Source of the DNA: a bacterium
Lineage (GTDB): Bacteria > Bacillota > Bacilli > Lactobacillales > Streptococcaceae
Reading direction: 5' to 3'
NCBI GenBank assembly: GCA_905221455.1
Contig: CAJNDF010000003.1
Location: forward strand, 154,480-218,479
DNA: 64,000 nucleotides
Part shown: positions 1 to 8,779 of the stretch, piece after piece
Position numbering within the stretch: the first letter of the stretch is position 1
How the letters are laid out: each line of letters starts with the position of its first letter
The notes under the pieces: generated by a model
The model's input: the letters and a program-made list of their open reading frames with translations, nothing else
What the model was told of the DNA's origin: nothing
Database searches by the model: none
Position numbers and translations under genes: made by a program

Positions 1-1
1 A

Positions 2-664
2 TTAGAATTAGTGGCTTTCTTTGTGCCACAGGGGGCTATTTTACTAGATGTGGGAAGTGACCATGCTTATCTGCCTATCGAGTTGGTCGAAAGAGGCCAA
101 ATCAAAAGTGCCATTGCAGGTGAGGTCGTAGAAGGTCCCTACCAGTCCGCGGTTAAAAATGTTGAGGCTCACGGCCTAAAGGAGAAAATCCAAGTCCGTT
201 TAGCCAATGGCTTGGCAGCCTTTGAAGAAGTCGACCAAGTATCGGTTATCACTATTGCAGGTATGGGTGGGCGTTTGATTGCTACTATATTAGAGGAAGG
301 ATTGGACAAGCTGGCTAATGTAGAGCGTTTGATCCTCCAGCCTAATAATCGTGAAGACGACTTGCGTATCTGGTTGCAAGATAACGATTTTCAGATTGTA
401 GCAGAAAGCATTTTAGAAGAAGCTGGTAAATTTTATGAAATTCTAGTTGTGGAAGCAGGACAAATGAAGTTATCAGCCAGTGATGTCCGCTTTGGCCCCT
501 TCTTGTCCAAAGAATTTAGCTCAGTCTTTGTTCAAAAATGGCAAAAAGAAGCTGATAAGTTAGAGTTTGCCCGCAGTCAAATCCCAGAAAAAAATCTGGA
601 GGAACGTCAAGTTCTAGCAGATAAAATTCAAGCCATCAAGGAGGTGCTCAATGCTAGCAAGTGA
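2..664 (+). CDS. trmK: tRNA (adenine22-N1)-methyltransferase TrmK, 5' end outside window
   Basis: The reading frame is open from base 2, so the true start lies upstream and only the first dozen or so residues should be missing. The protein is a class I SAM-dependent methyltransferase. The SAM-binding motif [12 protein letters not shown] is near the visible N-terminus, followed by an AGMGG motif and LQPNNRED, all typical of TrmK, which makes m1A22 in tRNA. A charged helical tail ends the protein. The next gene starts 14 bp inside this one, so the two are translationally coupled, an arrangement conserved in Firmicutes. The GTG at 11 is unlikely to be the real start because the family extends further upstream. 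Confidence 0.9.
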   Translation, partial: LELVAFFVPQGAILLDVGSDHAYLPIELVERGQIKSAIAGEVVEGPYQSAVKNVEAHGLKEKIQVRLANGLAAFEEVDQVSVITIAGMGGRLIATILEEGLDKLANVERLILQPNNREDDLRIWLQDNDFQIVAESILEEAGKFYEILVVEAGQMKLSASDVRFGPFLSKEFSSVFVQKWQKEADKLEFARSQIPEKNLEERQVLADKIQAIKEVLNASK

Positions 665-1448
665 AGTGATTAAATGTTATGAAGCCTTTTGCCCTCAAGA
701 ATTTTCTATGGAGGGTGATAGTCGTGGCCTGCAAATTGGTACTCTAAACAAGGATATCCAAAGTGTCATGGTGGCTCTCGATATTCGTGAAGAAACGGTG
801 GCTGAAGCCATTGAAAAAGGTGTGGATTTGATTATCGTTAAGCACGCGCCGATTTTCCGTCCCATCAAGGATTTGGTAGCTAACCGTCCACAAAATCAGA
901 TTTACATTGATCTCATCAAGCATGACATCGCAGTTTATGTCAGCCATACCAACATTGACATCGTTGAAAATGGCCTCAATGACTGGTTCTGCCAGATGCT
1001 AGGCATTGAGGAGACGACTTATCTGCAGGAGACAGGCCCAGAACGTGGAATTGGTCGTATTGGGAATATTCCGACTCAGACCTTTGGGGAATTGGCCCAG
1101 CATGTCAAGCAAGTCTTTGGTCTAGATAGCCTTCGAATGGTGCATTATCGAGAGAGTGACTTGCAGAAGCCGATTTCAAGAGTGGCCATCTGTGGTGGTA
1201 GCGGGCAGTCTTTCTATAAGGATGCCTTAGCTAAGGGAGCAGATGTCTACATCACTGGTGATATTTACTACCACACAGCTCAGGATATGTTGTCTGATGG
1301 CTTACTAGCATTGGACCCAGGACACTATATCGAAGTGCTTTTTGTGGAAAAAATCGCAGCACTCCTTACTCAATGGAAGGCAGAGAAGGGCTGGTCTATT
1401 GATATCTTACCTAGTCAGGCATCGACCAATCCTTTCCACCATATCTAG
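651..1448 (+). CDS. Nif3-like dinuclear metal-center hexameric protein
   Basis: This 265-aa protein belongs to the Nif3/DUF34 family (YqfO in Bacillus, here in the short form). The metal-binding pattern is visible: KHAPIFRP near residue 65, VSHTNID near 100 and GHYIEVLF near the C-terminus supply the His, Asp and Glu ligands. The start ATG overlaps the end of trmK by 14 bp. The trmK-nif3 pair is widespread in Gram-positive bacteria and suggests a linked but still uncertain role; a GTP cyclohydrolase-like activity was once proposed for the family and is not proven. The length matches streptococcal homologues. The family call is secure and the function is not. Confidence 0.88.
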   Translation: MLASEVIKCYEAFCPQEFSMEGDSRGLQIGTLNKDIQSVMVALDIREETVAEAIEKGVDLIIVKHAPIFRPIKDLVANRPQNQIYIDLIKHDIAVYVSHTNIDIVENGLNDWFCQMLGIEETTYLQETGPERGIGRIGNIPTQTFGELAQHVKQVFGLDSLRMVHYRESDLQKPISRVAICGGSGQSFYKDALAKGADVYITGDIYYHTAQDMLSDGLLALDPGHYIEVLFVEKIAALLTQWKAEKGWSIDILPSQASTNPFHHI

Positions 1449-1464
1449 TTAGAAGGTGAAGACA

Positions 1465-2568
1465 ATGAAAAAAGTTGCCATTATCGGAGCAGGAATTGTG
1501 GGAGCAACAGCAGCCTACTATCTCTCGAAAGAAAGTGACCTAGAGGTGACCATTTTTGACTATGGACAAGGTCAGGCTACCAAGGCAGCGGCGGGCATTA
1601 TCAGTCCTTGGTTTTCCAAACGTCGCAATAAAGCTTGGTACAAGATGGCACGCTTGGGGGCTGACTTTTATGTGGATTTGTTGGCTGATTTAGAGAAGTC
1701 AGGGCAAGAAATCGATTTTTACCAGCAATCAGGAGTTTTTCTCTTAAAAAAGGACGAATCCAAGCTAGAAGAACTCTATGAACTAGCCCTGCAGCGTAGG
1801 GAAGAATCTCCTTTAATAGGTCAGTTAGCTATTTTGGACCAATCCTCAGCTAATGAATTATTTCCTGGCTTGCAGGGTTTCGACAGCCTCCTCTATGCTT
1901 CTGGTGGAGCGAGAGTAGATGGTCAACTTTTAGTAACTCGTTTGCTAGAAGCTAGTCATGTCAAGCTGGTCAAAGAAAAAGTGACTCTGACACCTTTATC
2001 ATCAGGTTATCAGATCGGCGAAGAGGTGTTTGATCAGGTTATTTTAGCGACGGGAGCTTGGTTGGGACACCTGTTAGAGCCTTTAGGATATGAAGTGGAT
2101 GTTCGTCCCCAAAAAGGCCAACTCCGAGATTATCAACTTGCTCAAGACCTGGAATCCTACCCTGTTGTTATGCCAGAAGGGGAGTGGGATTTGATACCTT
2201 TTGCGGGTGGGAAATTGTCCCTAGGTGCTACCCATGAAAATGATATGGGATTTGATTTGACGGTGGATGAAAGCTTGCTCCAGCAAATGGAGGAGGCGGC
2301 CTTGCCTCACTATCCAGGTTTGGCTAAATCGACTTCCAGAACTGAGCGTATGGGCATCCGTGCCTACACCAGTGATTTCTCACCTTTCTTTGGGCAAGTA
2401 CCCGGCTTAGCAGGTGTTTATGCTGCTAGTGGACTAGGTTCATCAGGCCTCACAATTGGTCCTATCATTGGTTACCATTTAGCTCAACTGATCCAAGACA
2501 AGGAGTTTACCTTGGACCCAGTAAACTACCCAATTGAGAACTATGTCAAACGACTAAAAAGCGAATAA
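1465..2568 (+). CDS. FAD-dependent amino-acid oxidase (DadA/glycine oxidase-like)
   Basis: The 367-aa protein has the N-terminal FAD-binding motif GAGIVGATAAYYL. A mid-protein substrate/FAD region contains ILATGAWLGHLL, and the C-terminal GLGSSGLTIGP closes the flavin site, as in the DAO superfamily. It probably oxidises a D-amino acid, glycine or a related secondary amine; the substrate cannot be read from the sequence. I chose the ATG at 1465 because AGAAGG lies 8-9 bases before it. An in-frame GTG at 1456 would overlap that ribosome-binding site. It follows the Nif3 gene with a gap of 16 bp and probably ends that operon. Confidence 0.82.
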   Translation: MKKVAIIGAGIVGATAAYYLSKESDLEVTIFDYGQGQATKAAAGIISPWFSKRRNKAWYKMARLGADFYVDLLADLEKSGQEIDFYQQSGVFLLKKDESKLEELYELALQRREESPLIGQLAILDQSSANELFPGLQGFDSLLYASGGARVDGQLLVTRLLEASHVKLVKEKVTLTPLSSGYQIGEEVFDQVILATGAWLGHLLEPLGYEVDVRPQKGQLRDYQLAQDLESYPVVMPEGEWDLIPFAGGKLSLGATHENDMGFDLTVDESLLQQMEEAALPHYPGLAKSTSRTERMGIRAYTSDFSPFFGQVPGLAGVYAASGLGSSGLTIGPIIGYHLAQLIQDKEFTLDPVNYPIENYVKRLKSE

Positions 2569-2607
2569 GATTTTACTGAAATTTTAGCTTCCCCTCTAGG
2601 ATGGCAA

Positions 2608-2636
2608 ATGACATTCCCTATCAAAAATGGTAAAAT
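2608..2636 (+). promoter_or_regulatory. Predicted sigma-A promoter of galE
   Basis: ATGACA (2608-2613) and TAAAAT (2631-2636) are separated by 17 bp, with TG one base before the -10 (extended -10). The ATG of galE follows 30 bases later. Confidence 0.5.
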
Positions 2637-2666
2637 AAGAAAAAATCCGAGAATCGAGGAACAAAG

Positions 2667-3686
2667 ATGCAAGAAAAGATTTTGGTAACAGGTGGAGCTG
2701 GTTTTATCGGAACCCACACTGTTATTGAGTTAATCCAAGCAGGTCATCAGGTTGTTGTGGTGGATAACCTTGTTAATAGTAACCGTAAAAGTTTAGAAGT
2801 TGTTGAAAGAATCACAGGAGTTGAGGTGCCTTTCTATGAGGCAGATATCCGTGACACAGATACCCTCAGAGATATTTTCAAGCAAGAAGAACCAACTGGT
2901 GTCATTCACTTTGCTGGTTTGAAGGCTGTCGGTGAATCCACTCGTATCCCTCTTGCCTATTATGACAACAATATCGCTGGAACTGTCAGCCTTTTGAAGG
3001 TCATGGAAGAAAATAACTGTAAAAACATCATTTTCAGTTCTTCTGCGACAGTTTACGGAGATCCTCACACAGTGCCCATCTTGGAAGATTTCCCACTTTC
3101 AGTGACCAACCCATACGGTCGCACTAAGCTTATGCTTGAGGAAATTTTGACGGATATCTACAAGGCAGACTCAGAATGGAACGTTGTCTTGCTTCGTTAC
3201 TTTAACCCAATCGGAGCCCATGAGAGTGGTGATTTAGGAGAAAATCCAAACGGTATTCCAAACAACCTTTTGCCATATGTGACTCAAGTAGCTGTTGGAA
3301 AATTAGAGCAAGTGCAAGTGTTTGGAGACGATTACGATACGGAAGACGGAACTGGTGTTCGTGACTATATCCACGTTGTCGATTTAGCTAAAGGTCACGT
3401 TGCAGCTCTGAAAAAAATTCAAAAAGGTTCAGGTCTAAACGTCTATAACCTTGGAACTGGTAAAGGTTACTCCGTTCTTGAAATTATCCAAAACATGGAA
3501 AAAGCAGTGGGACGTCCGATTCCTTATCGCATTGTAGACCGTCGCCCAGGTGATATCGCAGCCTGCTATTCAGACCCAGCAAAAGCCAAAGCAGAACTTG
3601 GCTGGGAAGCAGAACTAGACATCACCCAAATGTGTGAAGACGCATGGCGTTGGCAAAGCAAGCATCCAAATGGATTTGAAGACTAA
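2667..3686 (+). CDS. galE: UDP-glucose 4-epimerase GalE
   Basis: This 339-aa extended short-chain dehydrogenase interconverts UDP-glucose and UDP-galactose for capsule, teichoic acid and galactose metabolism. The NAD-binding motif GGAGFIGTHT is at the N-terminus. The catalytic Ser/Tyr/Lys set appears as SSSATVYGDP followed by NPYGRTK (YxxxK). VRDYIHVVDLA and the C-terminal RRPGDIAACYSDP are characteristic of GalE. The length is standard for the family. The glycosyltransferase gene that follows begins one base after the stop codon, so the two are probably cotranscribed. No other Leloir gene is adjacent, so this may be the galE copy serving surface polysaccharide synthesis. Confidence 0.95.
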   Translation: MQEKILVTGGAGFIGTHTVIELIQAGHQVVVVDNLVNSNRKSLEVVERITGVEVPFYEADIRDTDTLRDIFKQEEPTGVIHFAGLKAVGESTRIPLAYYDNNIAGTVSLLKVMEENNCKNIIFSSSATVYGDPHTVPILEDFPLSVTNPYGRTKLMLEEILTDIYKADSEWNVVLLRYFNPIGAHESGDLGENPNGIPNNLLPYVTQVAVGKLEQVQVFGDDYDTEDGTGVRDYIHVVDLAKGHVAALKKIQKGSGLNVYNLGTGKGYSVLEIIQNMEKAVGRPIPYRIVDRRPGDIAACYSDPAKAKAELGWEAELDITQMCEDAWRWQSKHPNGFED

Positions 3687-3687
3687 G

Positions 3688-4653
3688 ATGGTGATTTCAA
3701 TCATTGTCCCCTGTTTAAACGAAGAGGAAGTACTTCCTCTTTTTTATCAGGCTTTGGAAGATTTAATTCCTGATTTGGGAGCAGAAATCGAGTATGTCTT
3801 TGTCGATGATGGATCGAGTGATGGGACCTTGGAACTCTTAAAGGTCTATCGGGAACAAAATCCGGCAGTGCATTATCTTTCCTTCTCTCGAAATTTTGGT
3901 AAAGAAGCAGCTCTGTATGCAGGCTTACAATATGCGACAGGAGATCTGGTGGTGGTAATGGATGCAGACCTCCAAGATCCTCCTAGTATGTTACTTGAAA
4001 TGAAAGCTTTACTAGAACAAAATGCAGATTTGGACTGCGTTGGAACACGGAGAACTAGTCGGGAGGGAGAACCCTTCTTTCGCAGTTTCTGTGCTGACAT
4101 CTTTTACCGCTTCATGCAAAAAATCAGTCCAGTAGCCCTGCCGTCAGGTGTCCGTGATTTTCGCATGATGAGAAGGTCTGTAGTCGATGCCATTTTAAGT
4201 TTGACAGAGTCCAATCGTTTTTCAAAGGGACTTTTTGCTTGGGTCGGCTTTAAAACCCACTATCTGGACTATCCAAATGTCGAAAGGCAGGCTGGCAAGA
4301 CCAGTTGGAGTTTTAGGCAACTCTTTTTCTACTCCATTGAGGGTATTGTCAATTTTTCAGATTTTCCCTTGATTATAGCTTTTGTGGCTGGTATCCTATC
4401 TTGTTTTATTTCTCTACTGATGACCTTTTTTGTTGTGGTTCGGACCCTTATTTTGGGCAATCCGACATCAGGGTGGACCTCTCTGATGGCTGTCATTCTC
4501 TTTCTTGGAGGCATTCAACTCTTGACCATTGGGATTCTCGGCAAGTATATTAGTAAGATTTATCTAGAGACTAAAAAAAGACCACTTTATCTTATCAAAG
4601 AAAAAAGTGACCTTCCTGATTTTACAGAAAAAAATAAAGAGAAAAGACTATAA
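3688..4653 (+). CDS. Family 2 glycosyltransferase, GtrB/DPM1-like, membrane bound
   Basis: The 321-aa protein begins with a GT-A fold: SIIVPCLNEEEVLPLF, VDDGSSDGT and the metal-binding DADLQDPP. SRNFGKEAALYAG and VRDFRMMRR follow, as in polyprenyl-phosphate glucosyltransferases (GtrB/CsbB). Two C-terminal membrane spans (about residues 230-256 and 270-292) anchor it. It likely loads a sugar from a UDP or GDP donor onto undecaprenyl phosphate at the inner face of the membrane, for transfer to a wall glycopolymer. The start at 3688 is one base after the galE stop. A longer in-frame ORF would overlap galE by 53 bp and lacks family similarity there. Confidence 0.85.
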   Translation: MVISIIVPCLNEEEVLPLFYQALEDLIPDLGAEIEYVFVDDGSSDGTLELLKVYREQNPAVHYLSFSRNFGKEAALYAGLQYATGDLVVVMDADLQDPPSMLLEMKALLEQNADLDCVGTRRTSREGEPFFRSFCADIFYRFMQKISPVALPSGVRDFRMMRRSVVDAILSLTESNRFSKGLFAWVGFKTHYLDYPNVERQAGKTSWSFRQLFFYSIEGIVNFSDFPLIIAFVAGILSCFISLLMTFFVVVRTLILGNPTSGWTSLMAVILFLGGIQLLTIGILGKYISKIYLETKKRPLYLIKEKSDLPDFTEKNKEKRL

Positions 4654-4710
4654 TTTTGCATGGAAATATGCTAAACTAGAAGGAGTGGAACGTTCCTGTC
4701 GATATTAGAG

Positions 4711-4908
4711 TTATTCTTTAATCAAGGCACGTGTCGGACAGTTTTTCACAGCTTCTACGACGTCTTGACTAGGAGAAATTTCTTTTTCTAGTTGGTCGGG
4801 ATCATCGTAAAAACGCACAATTCCATTATCGTGGTAATCAAATAAATCAGAATAAGTTTGGCAAAGCCCACAGGCGATGCATCGTTCAGGTATAAGTGTG
4901 ATTTTCAT
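4711..4908 (-). CDS. Small 4Fe-4S ferredoxin
   Basis: This is a 65-aa acidic ferredoxin. CIACGLC supplies three cysteine ligands near residue 10 and NCPTRAL supplies the fourth near the C-terminus, so a single [4Fe-4S] cluster is expected. It serves as a small cytosolic electron carrier; the partner is unknown. The start at 4908 (MKITLIPERC) gives the usual family length. The ORF stays open upstream to 4995, but that extension is hydrophobic and overlaps the divergent gene at 4954. The gene is divergent from the LysM-like membrane protein and convergent with the glycosyltransferase. Confidence 0.88.
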   Translation of the reverse strand: MKITLIPERCIACGLCQTYSDLFDYHDNGIVRFYDDPDQLEKEISPSQDVVEAVKNCPTRALIKE

Positions 4909-4953
4909 ATTTATATTGTAATAAGAAACGTAAAAAAAAACAAGGAGTAAGGT

Positions 4954-5430
4954 ATGGCAAAAGAACCGTGGCAAGAAGATATTTATGAAAACCAAGAAGA
5001 AACAAGATCAGAACGTCGTAAGAGAACTCAAGGTAGAGATGTAGTAGCCAATCGTGTTTTGACAATCCTAGCTAGTATTTTCTTTGTAATTGTGGTGGTG
5101 ATGATTATTGTTCTCATCTATCTATCATCGGGTGGGAGTAATCGCACAGCAGCCTTGAAAGATTTTCACGATTCAGACGCAAATGTAGTACAGATTTCAT
5201 CTTCTAGTAGCTCCCAGCCTGAACAGAGTTCAGAATCAGAATCTTCTTCTGAGCACTCGGAGGAAGCTACAGATCCAGAAGGGACGACAAAAGTCTTGGC
5301 TGGAGAAGGAGAAGCAGCTATTGCAGCACGCGCTGGGATTTCGATTGCTCAGTTAGAGGCCTTGAATCCTGGGCACATGGCTACAGGGTCTTGGTTTGCT
5401 AATCCAGGTGATGTTGTCAAAATAAAATAG
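4954..5430 (+). CDS. SAG1386/EF1546-family membrane protein with C-terminal LysM
   Basis: The 158-aa protein has a charged N-terminus, one transmembrane helix at about residues 32-55, and a Ser/Glu-rich linker. A degenerate LysM motif closes it, with [17 protein letters not shown] and PGDVVKIK. This layout (inside N-terminus, outside LysM) matches the SAG1386/EF1546 family of surface-associated proteins, which commonly sits directly upstream of cmk in streptococci, as it does here with an 8-bp gap. It presumably touches peptidoglycan; its role is unknown. A ribosome-binding site AAGGAG lies upstream of the ATG. Confidence 0.8.
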   Translation: MAKEPWQEDIYENQEETRSERRKRTQGRDVVANRVLTILASIFFVIVVVMIIVLIYLSSGGSNRTAALKDFHDSDANVVQISSSSSSQPEQSSESESSSEHSEEATDPEGTTKVLAGEGEAAIAARAGISIAQLEALNPGHMATGSWFANPGDVVKIK

Positions 5431-5438
5431 GAGTTGAT

Positions 5439-6110
5439 ATGAAAACCATTCAAATTGCTATTGACGGTCCTGCTTCAAGTGGTAAGAGTACAGTCGCAAA
5501 GATTATTGCTAAGGATTTTGGTTATACCTACCTTGATACAGGAGCCATGTATCGTGCAGCGACCTATATGGCTCTTAAAAACCAGTTAGGAGTAGAAGAA
5601 GTCGAAGCACTTCTCGCCTTATTGGACCAGCATCCAATCAGTTTTGGACGTTCAGAAACTGGAGAACAGCTTGTCTTTGTCGGAGATGTGGATATTACCC
5701 ATCCTATTCGTGAAAATGAAGTGACCAATCATGTTTCTGCAATTGCAGCAATTCCTCAAGTGCGTGAGAAACTAGTTTCTCTCCAGCAAGAGATTGCCCA
5801 GCAAGGTGGGATTGTCATGGACGGTCGCGATATCGGAACTGTTGTATTGCCACAAGCAGAATTGAAAATTTTCCTAGTAGCCTCTGTTGATGAGAGAGCA
5901 GAGCGCCGTTACAAGGAAAATATTGCCAAGGGAATTGAAACAGACCTTGAAACCCTAAAAGAGGAAATTGCTGCGCGTGACTACAAGGATAGCCATCGTG
6001 AGACTTCACCTCTCAAACAAGCAGAGGATGCTGTTTACCTTGATACAACTGGTTTGAACATTCAAGAAGTAGTTGAAAAAATCAAAGCAGAAGCTGAAAA
6101 AAGAATGTAA
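5439..6110 (+). CDS. cmk: Cytidylate kinase
   Basis: This 223-aa kinase phosphorylates CMP and dCMP to the diphosphates with ATP. The P-loop [12 protein letters not shown] is at residues 9-20. [10 protein letters not shown] and the conserved [13 protein letters not shown] follow, and the lid region has RRYKE and RDYKDSHRE. The length is standard. It is coupled to the LysM-like gene upstream and ends with a clear intrinsic terminator. Streptococcal cmk is often followed by infC, which is not seen here. Confidence 0.95.
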   Translation: MKTIQIAIDGPASSGKSTVAKIIAKDFGYTYLDTGAMYRAATYMALKNQLGVEEVEALLALLDQHPISFGRSETGEQLVFVGDVDITHPIRENEVTNHVSAIAAIPQVREKLVSLQQEIAQQGGIVMDGRDIGTVVLPQAELKIFLVASVDERAERRYKENIAKGIETDLETLKEEIAARDYKDSHRETSPLKQAEDAVYLDTTGLNIQEVVEKIKAEAEKRM

Positions 6111-6118
6111 ATGTAGAA

Positions 6119-6147
6119 AAGCCGATAGATTGATATCGGTTTTTTTC
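6119..6147 (+). terminator. Intrinsic terminator after cmk
   Basis: CCGATA (6122-6127) pairs with TATCGG (6134-6139) around a 6-base loop and is followed by seven T residues. Confidence 0.8.
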
Positions 6148-6152
6148 TAAAT

Positions 6153-6181
6153 TTGTCAAAATGCTGATTTTAGGGTATAAT
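6153..6181 (+). promoter_or_regulatory. Predicted sigma-A promoter of the PhnA-family gene
   Basis: TTGTCA (6153-6158) and TATAAT (6176-6181) are separated by exactly 17 bp. The downstream ATG is at 6241, with AAGGAG as ribosome-binding site. Confidence 0.7.
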
Positions 6182-6240
6182 AGTTGCTGTTCGAGAAATT
6201 TTGATTTTCAAAGAATAATGAATGATGATAAGGAGTAACC

Positions 6241-6579
6241 ATGAACAACCTACCAAATTGTCCAAAATGTAACTCAGAGTACGTCTACGAAGACGGTGCC
6301 CTACTGGTTTGCCCAGAGTGTGCTCATGAGTGGAATCCTGCTGAAGTTGCAGAAGTAGAAGAAGGCCTTGTCGCTATCGATGCCAACGGAAATAAATTGG
6401 CTGATGGTGATACAGTAACCCTCATCAAGGACTTGAAAGTAAAAGGTGCGCCAAAAGATTTGAAACAAGGGACGCGTGTGAAAAATATCCGCATCGTAGA
6501 AGGCGACCACAATATCGACTGTAAGATTGATGGTTTTGGTGCCATGAAACTTAAATCAGAGTTTGTGAAGAAAATTTAA
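6241..6579 (+). CDS. PhnA/YjdM-family zinc-ribbon protein
   Basis: The 112-aa protein opens with a zinc ribbon, [21 protein letters not shown], with two CxxC pairs 17 residues apart. An SH3-like PhnA C-terminal domain follows ([44 protein letters not shown]). Despite the historical name the family is not part of the phosphonate C-P lyase pathway, and its role is unclear. It is followed after two bases by a membrane-protein gene, so the two are probably cotranscribed from the promoter at 6153. Confidence 0.88.
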   Translation: MNNLPNCPKCNSEYVYEDGALLVCPECAHEWNPAEVAEVEEGLVAIDANGNKLADGDTVTLIKDLKVKGAPKDLKQGTRVKNIRIVEGDHNIDCKIDGFGAMKLKSEFVKKI

Positions 6580-6581
6580 GC

Positions 6582-7211
6582 ATGTCAAAACACTATAAAC
6601 TTGTATTTTATAGCCGTATCTTCTTGTTTCTAGCGGCTTTTACGGGAGTTTATCTTGAAATCGCCAAGCATGGTGGATTTGGGATGCTTCTCTATTATAC
6701 GGTTCTGTCAAATCTGTTAGTAGCGATTTTTACGCTCTATCTCCTAAAGGTTATGAGCCGTTTAGGTGAAAACTGGCAAAGACCAAGTCTTTTGCGCTTA
6801 AAAGGTGGAGTTACCATGAGTATCATGATTACCTGTGTGATTTACCATTTCCTCTTAGCGCCCATTGCGACTAATTTCTATACTCTGGAAAATTTCCTTT
6901 GCCACTATATCGTTCCCCTTTGGTTTTTAGCGGATACCCTCTTTTTTGACAAACAGGGTCAATACAAGATTTGGGATCCAGTTGTGTGGACGATTTTACC
7001 CTTGCTGTATATGATTTTTGCTCTTTTTAATGGCTTGGTACTGAAACTAGACATTCCTAATTCTAAGGTCAGTCCTTTCCCTTACTTCTTTTTGAATGTG
7101 AACAAGGGTTGGGATGTCGTGTTCAGGTGGTGTCTGATTATCTTTGTTGCCTATATGGTGGCAGGATTTATCTTCTACTTGATCAAGCAAATCAAGAGAA
7201 AATCATCCTAA
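6582..7211 (+). CDS. Pr6Pr family integral membrane protein
   Basis: This 209-aa protein has about six predicted membrane helices and a short positively charged C-terminus (QIKRKSS). The pattern YYTVLSNLLVA followed by a central ICHFL-like span (TCVIYHFLLAPI) and FLCHYIVPLWFLADTLFF fits the Pr6Pr (FAR-17a/AIG1-like) membrane protein family, some eukaryotic members of which are hydrolases with Thr/His catalytic residues. The bacterial function is unknown. It starts two bases after the PhnA-family stop codon. A BOX element begins right after its stop. Confidence 0.75.
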   Translation: MSKHYKLVFYSRIFLFLAAFTGVYLEIAKHGGFGMLLYYTVLSNLLVAIFTLYLLKVMSRLGENWQRPSLLRLKGGVTMSIMITCVIYHFLLAPIATNFYTLENFLCHYIVPLWFLADTLFFDKQGQYKIWDPVVWTILPLLYMIFALFNGLVLKLDIPNSKVSPFPYFFLNVNKGWDVVFRWCLIIFVAYMVAGFIFYLIKQIKRKSS

Positions 7212-7407
7212 TACTCTTCGAAAATCTCTTCAAACCACGTCAGTTTCGCCTTGCCGTATATATGGTTACTGACTTCGTCAGTTTCATCTACAACCTCAAA
7301 ACCATGTTTTGAGCTGACTTCGTCAGTTCTATCTACAACCTCAAAGCAGTGCTTTGAGCAACCTGCGGCTAGCTTCCTAGTTTGCTCTTTGATTTTCATT
7401 GAGTATA
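7212..7407. repeat. BOX element (boxA-boxB-boxC)
   Basis: The left end ATACTCTTCGAAAATC and right end GATTTTCATTGAGTAT are the BOX termini of the mitis-group repeat. The GACTTCGTCAG hairpin occurs twice and the CCTCAAA/TTTGAG hairpin twice, giving one boxB between boxA and boxC. It lies between two genes and can fold as RNA on either strand. Small ORFs inside it are not genes. Confidence 0.92.
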
Positions 7408-7434
7408 AGACACAAGGGATTTATTTTCGAGTTT

Positions 7435-7474
7435 AAGAAGGAGTCTACAAAGCAATGAGACTTCTTCTTTTCTT
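7435..7474 (+). terminator. Intrinsic terminator downstream of BOX
   Basis: A 12-bp stem (7435-7446 with 7458-7469, one G-T pair) is followed by a T-rich tract. It probably ends the PhnA-Pr6Pr transcript. Confidence 0.7.
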
Positions 7475-7528
7475 GCTTTATAACTCTCAAAAGAGTAGAA
7501 GATTAAGAGAAATATAGAAAGAGATTTC

Positions 7529-8680
7529 ATGAAACAATTTTTAGAACGGGCCAGTATTTTGGCTCTCTCCCTCGTTTTGATTACCTCCTTTTCGATTTCA
7601 AGTGCCCTACCAGCCATGTTTGACTATTATCAAGGCTATCCTAAGGAACAAATTGAGCTCTTGGCGAGCTTGCCATCCTTTGGAATCATGATTATGTTAT
7701 TACTAAATGGTTTCTTAGAAAAAATATTTCCTGAGCGCTTACAGATTAGTTTGGGTTTACTGATTTTATCACTGAGTGGAACGGCTCCCTTCTGGTATCA
7801 AGCCTATCCTTTTGTTTTTGGAACACGGATTCTCTTTGGTTTGGGTGTTGGGATGATCAATGCCAAGGCCATTTCCATTATCAGTGAACGCTATCAAGGA
7901 AAAACGCGAATTCAGATGTTAGGGCTACGTGGCTCTGCAGAGGTCGTTGGAGCTTCTCTCATTACCTTGGCCGTCGGCCAGTTGTTGGCCTTTGGTTGGA
8001 CAGCTACTTTCTTAGCCTATAGTGCTGGATTTTTGGTGCTGACCCTCTATCTGCTCTTTGTCCCTTATGGAAAAGAAAAGAAAGAAGTCAAGAAAAAAGC
8101 GAAGGAAGCAAGTCGTTTAACTCGAGAAATGAAAGGCTTGATTTTTACTCTAGCTATAGAAGCAGCAGTGGTAGTTTGTACCAATACAGCTATTACCATT
8201 CGTATTCCAAGTTTGATGGTGGAAAGAGGACTTGGAGATGCCCAGTTATCTAGTTTTGTTCTTAGTGTCATGCAGCTGATCGGGATTGTGGCTGGGGTGA
8301 GTTTTTCTTTCTTGATTTCTATCTTTAAGGAAAAATTGCTCCTCTGGTCTGGCATTACCTTTGGCTTAGGGCAAATTGTGATTGCTTTATCTCCATCCTT
8401 GTGGGTGGTAGTGGCAGGAAGCATTCTGGCTGGTTTTGCCTACAGTGTAGCCTTGACGACGGTCTTTCAACTTGTCTCTGAACGAATTCCAGCCAAACTC
8501 CTCAATCAAGCAACCTCATTTGCAGTTTTAGGCTGTAGTTTCGGAGCTTTCACAACCCCATTTGTTTTAGGGGCAATTGGGTTACTAACGAAAAATGGGA
8601 TGCTGGTCTTCGCCATTTTAGGATCCTGGTTGATTGTAACCTCTATCTTTGTCATGTACCTACTTCAAAAGAGAGCTTAG
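7529..8680 (+). CDS. MFS transporter, about 12 helices
   Basis: The 383-aa protein shows two halves of about six membrane spans each, separated by a basic cytoplasmic loop near residue 190 (KEKKEVKKKAKEASR). GTRILFGLGVGMINAKAISIISERY contains the usual MFS motif-A/B features of the N-half. The substrate cannot be told; similar streptococcal proteins are annotated as CynX/NimT or drug-efflux-like MFS carriers. It stands alone between a terminator upstream and one that overlaps its stop codon. Confidence 0.82.
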   Translation: MKQFLERASILALSLVLITSFSISSALPAMFDYYQGYPKEQIELLASLPSFGIMIMLLLNGFLEKIFPERLQISLGLLILSLSGTAPFWYQAYPFVFGTRILFGLGVGMINAKAISIISERYQGKTRIQMLGLRGSAEVVGASLITLAVGQLLAFGWTATFLAYSAGFLVLTLYLLFVPYGKEKKEVKKKAKEASRLTREMKGLIFTLAIEAAVVVCTNTAITIRIPSLMVERGLGDAQLSSFVLSVMQLIGIVAGVSFSFLISIFKEKLLLWSGITFGLGQIVIALSPSLWVVVAGSILAGFAYSVALTTVFQLVSERIPAKLLNQATSFAVLGCSFGAFTTPFVLGAIGLLTKNGMLVFAILGSWLIVTSIFVMYLLQKRA

Positions 8681-8704
8681 GATTGGTTTCCTAAGTTTTT
8701 CTTT
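8676..8704 (+). terminator. Intrinsic terminator overlapping the MFS stop codon
   Basis: CTTAGGA (8676-8682, containing the TAG stop) pairs with TCCTAAG (8689-8695), followed by a T run. Confidence 0.7.
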
Positions 8705-8743
8705 TTGGGAGTTTTGTACCCAGACAATTAAAAATTCTCTGGC

Positions 8744-8772
8744 TTGTTACGAGACTAATTTCTTGATAAAAT
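8744..8772 (+). promoter_or_regulatory. Predicted promoter of truA, possibly leaderless
   Basis: TTGTTA (8744-8749) and TAAAAT (8767-8772) are 17 bp apart, with an extended TG before the -10. The ATG at 8780 lies where transcription would start. Confidence 0.55.
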
Positions 8773-8779
8773 AGGAGTT

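Noticed and set aside
7208..7436. Small ORFs on both strands inside the first BOX element
   Set aside because: They consist of BOX repeat sequence and lack independent coding signals.
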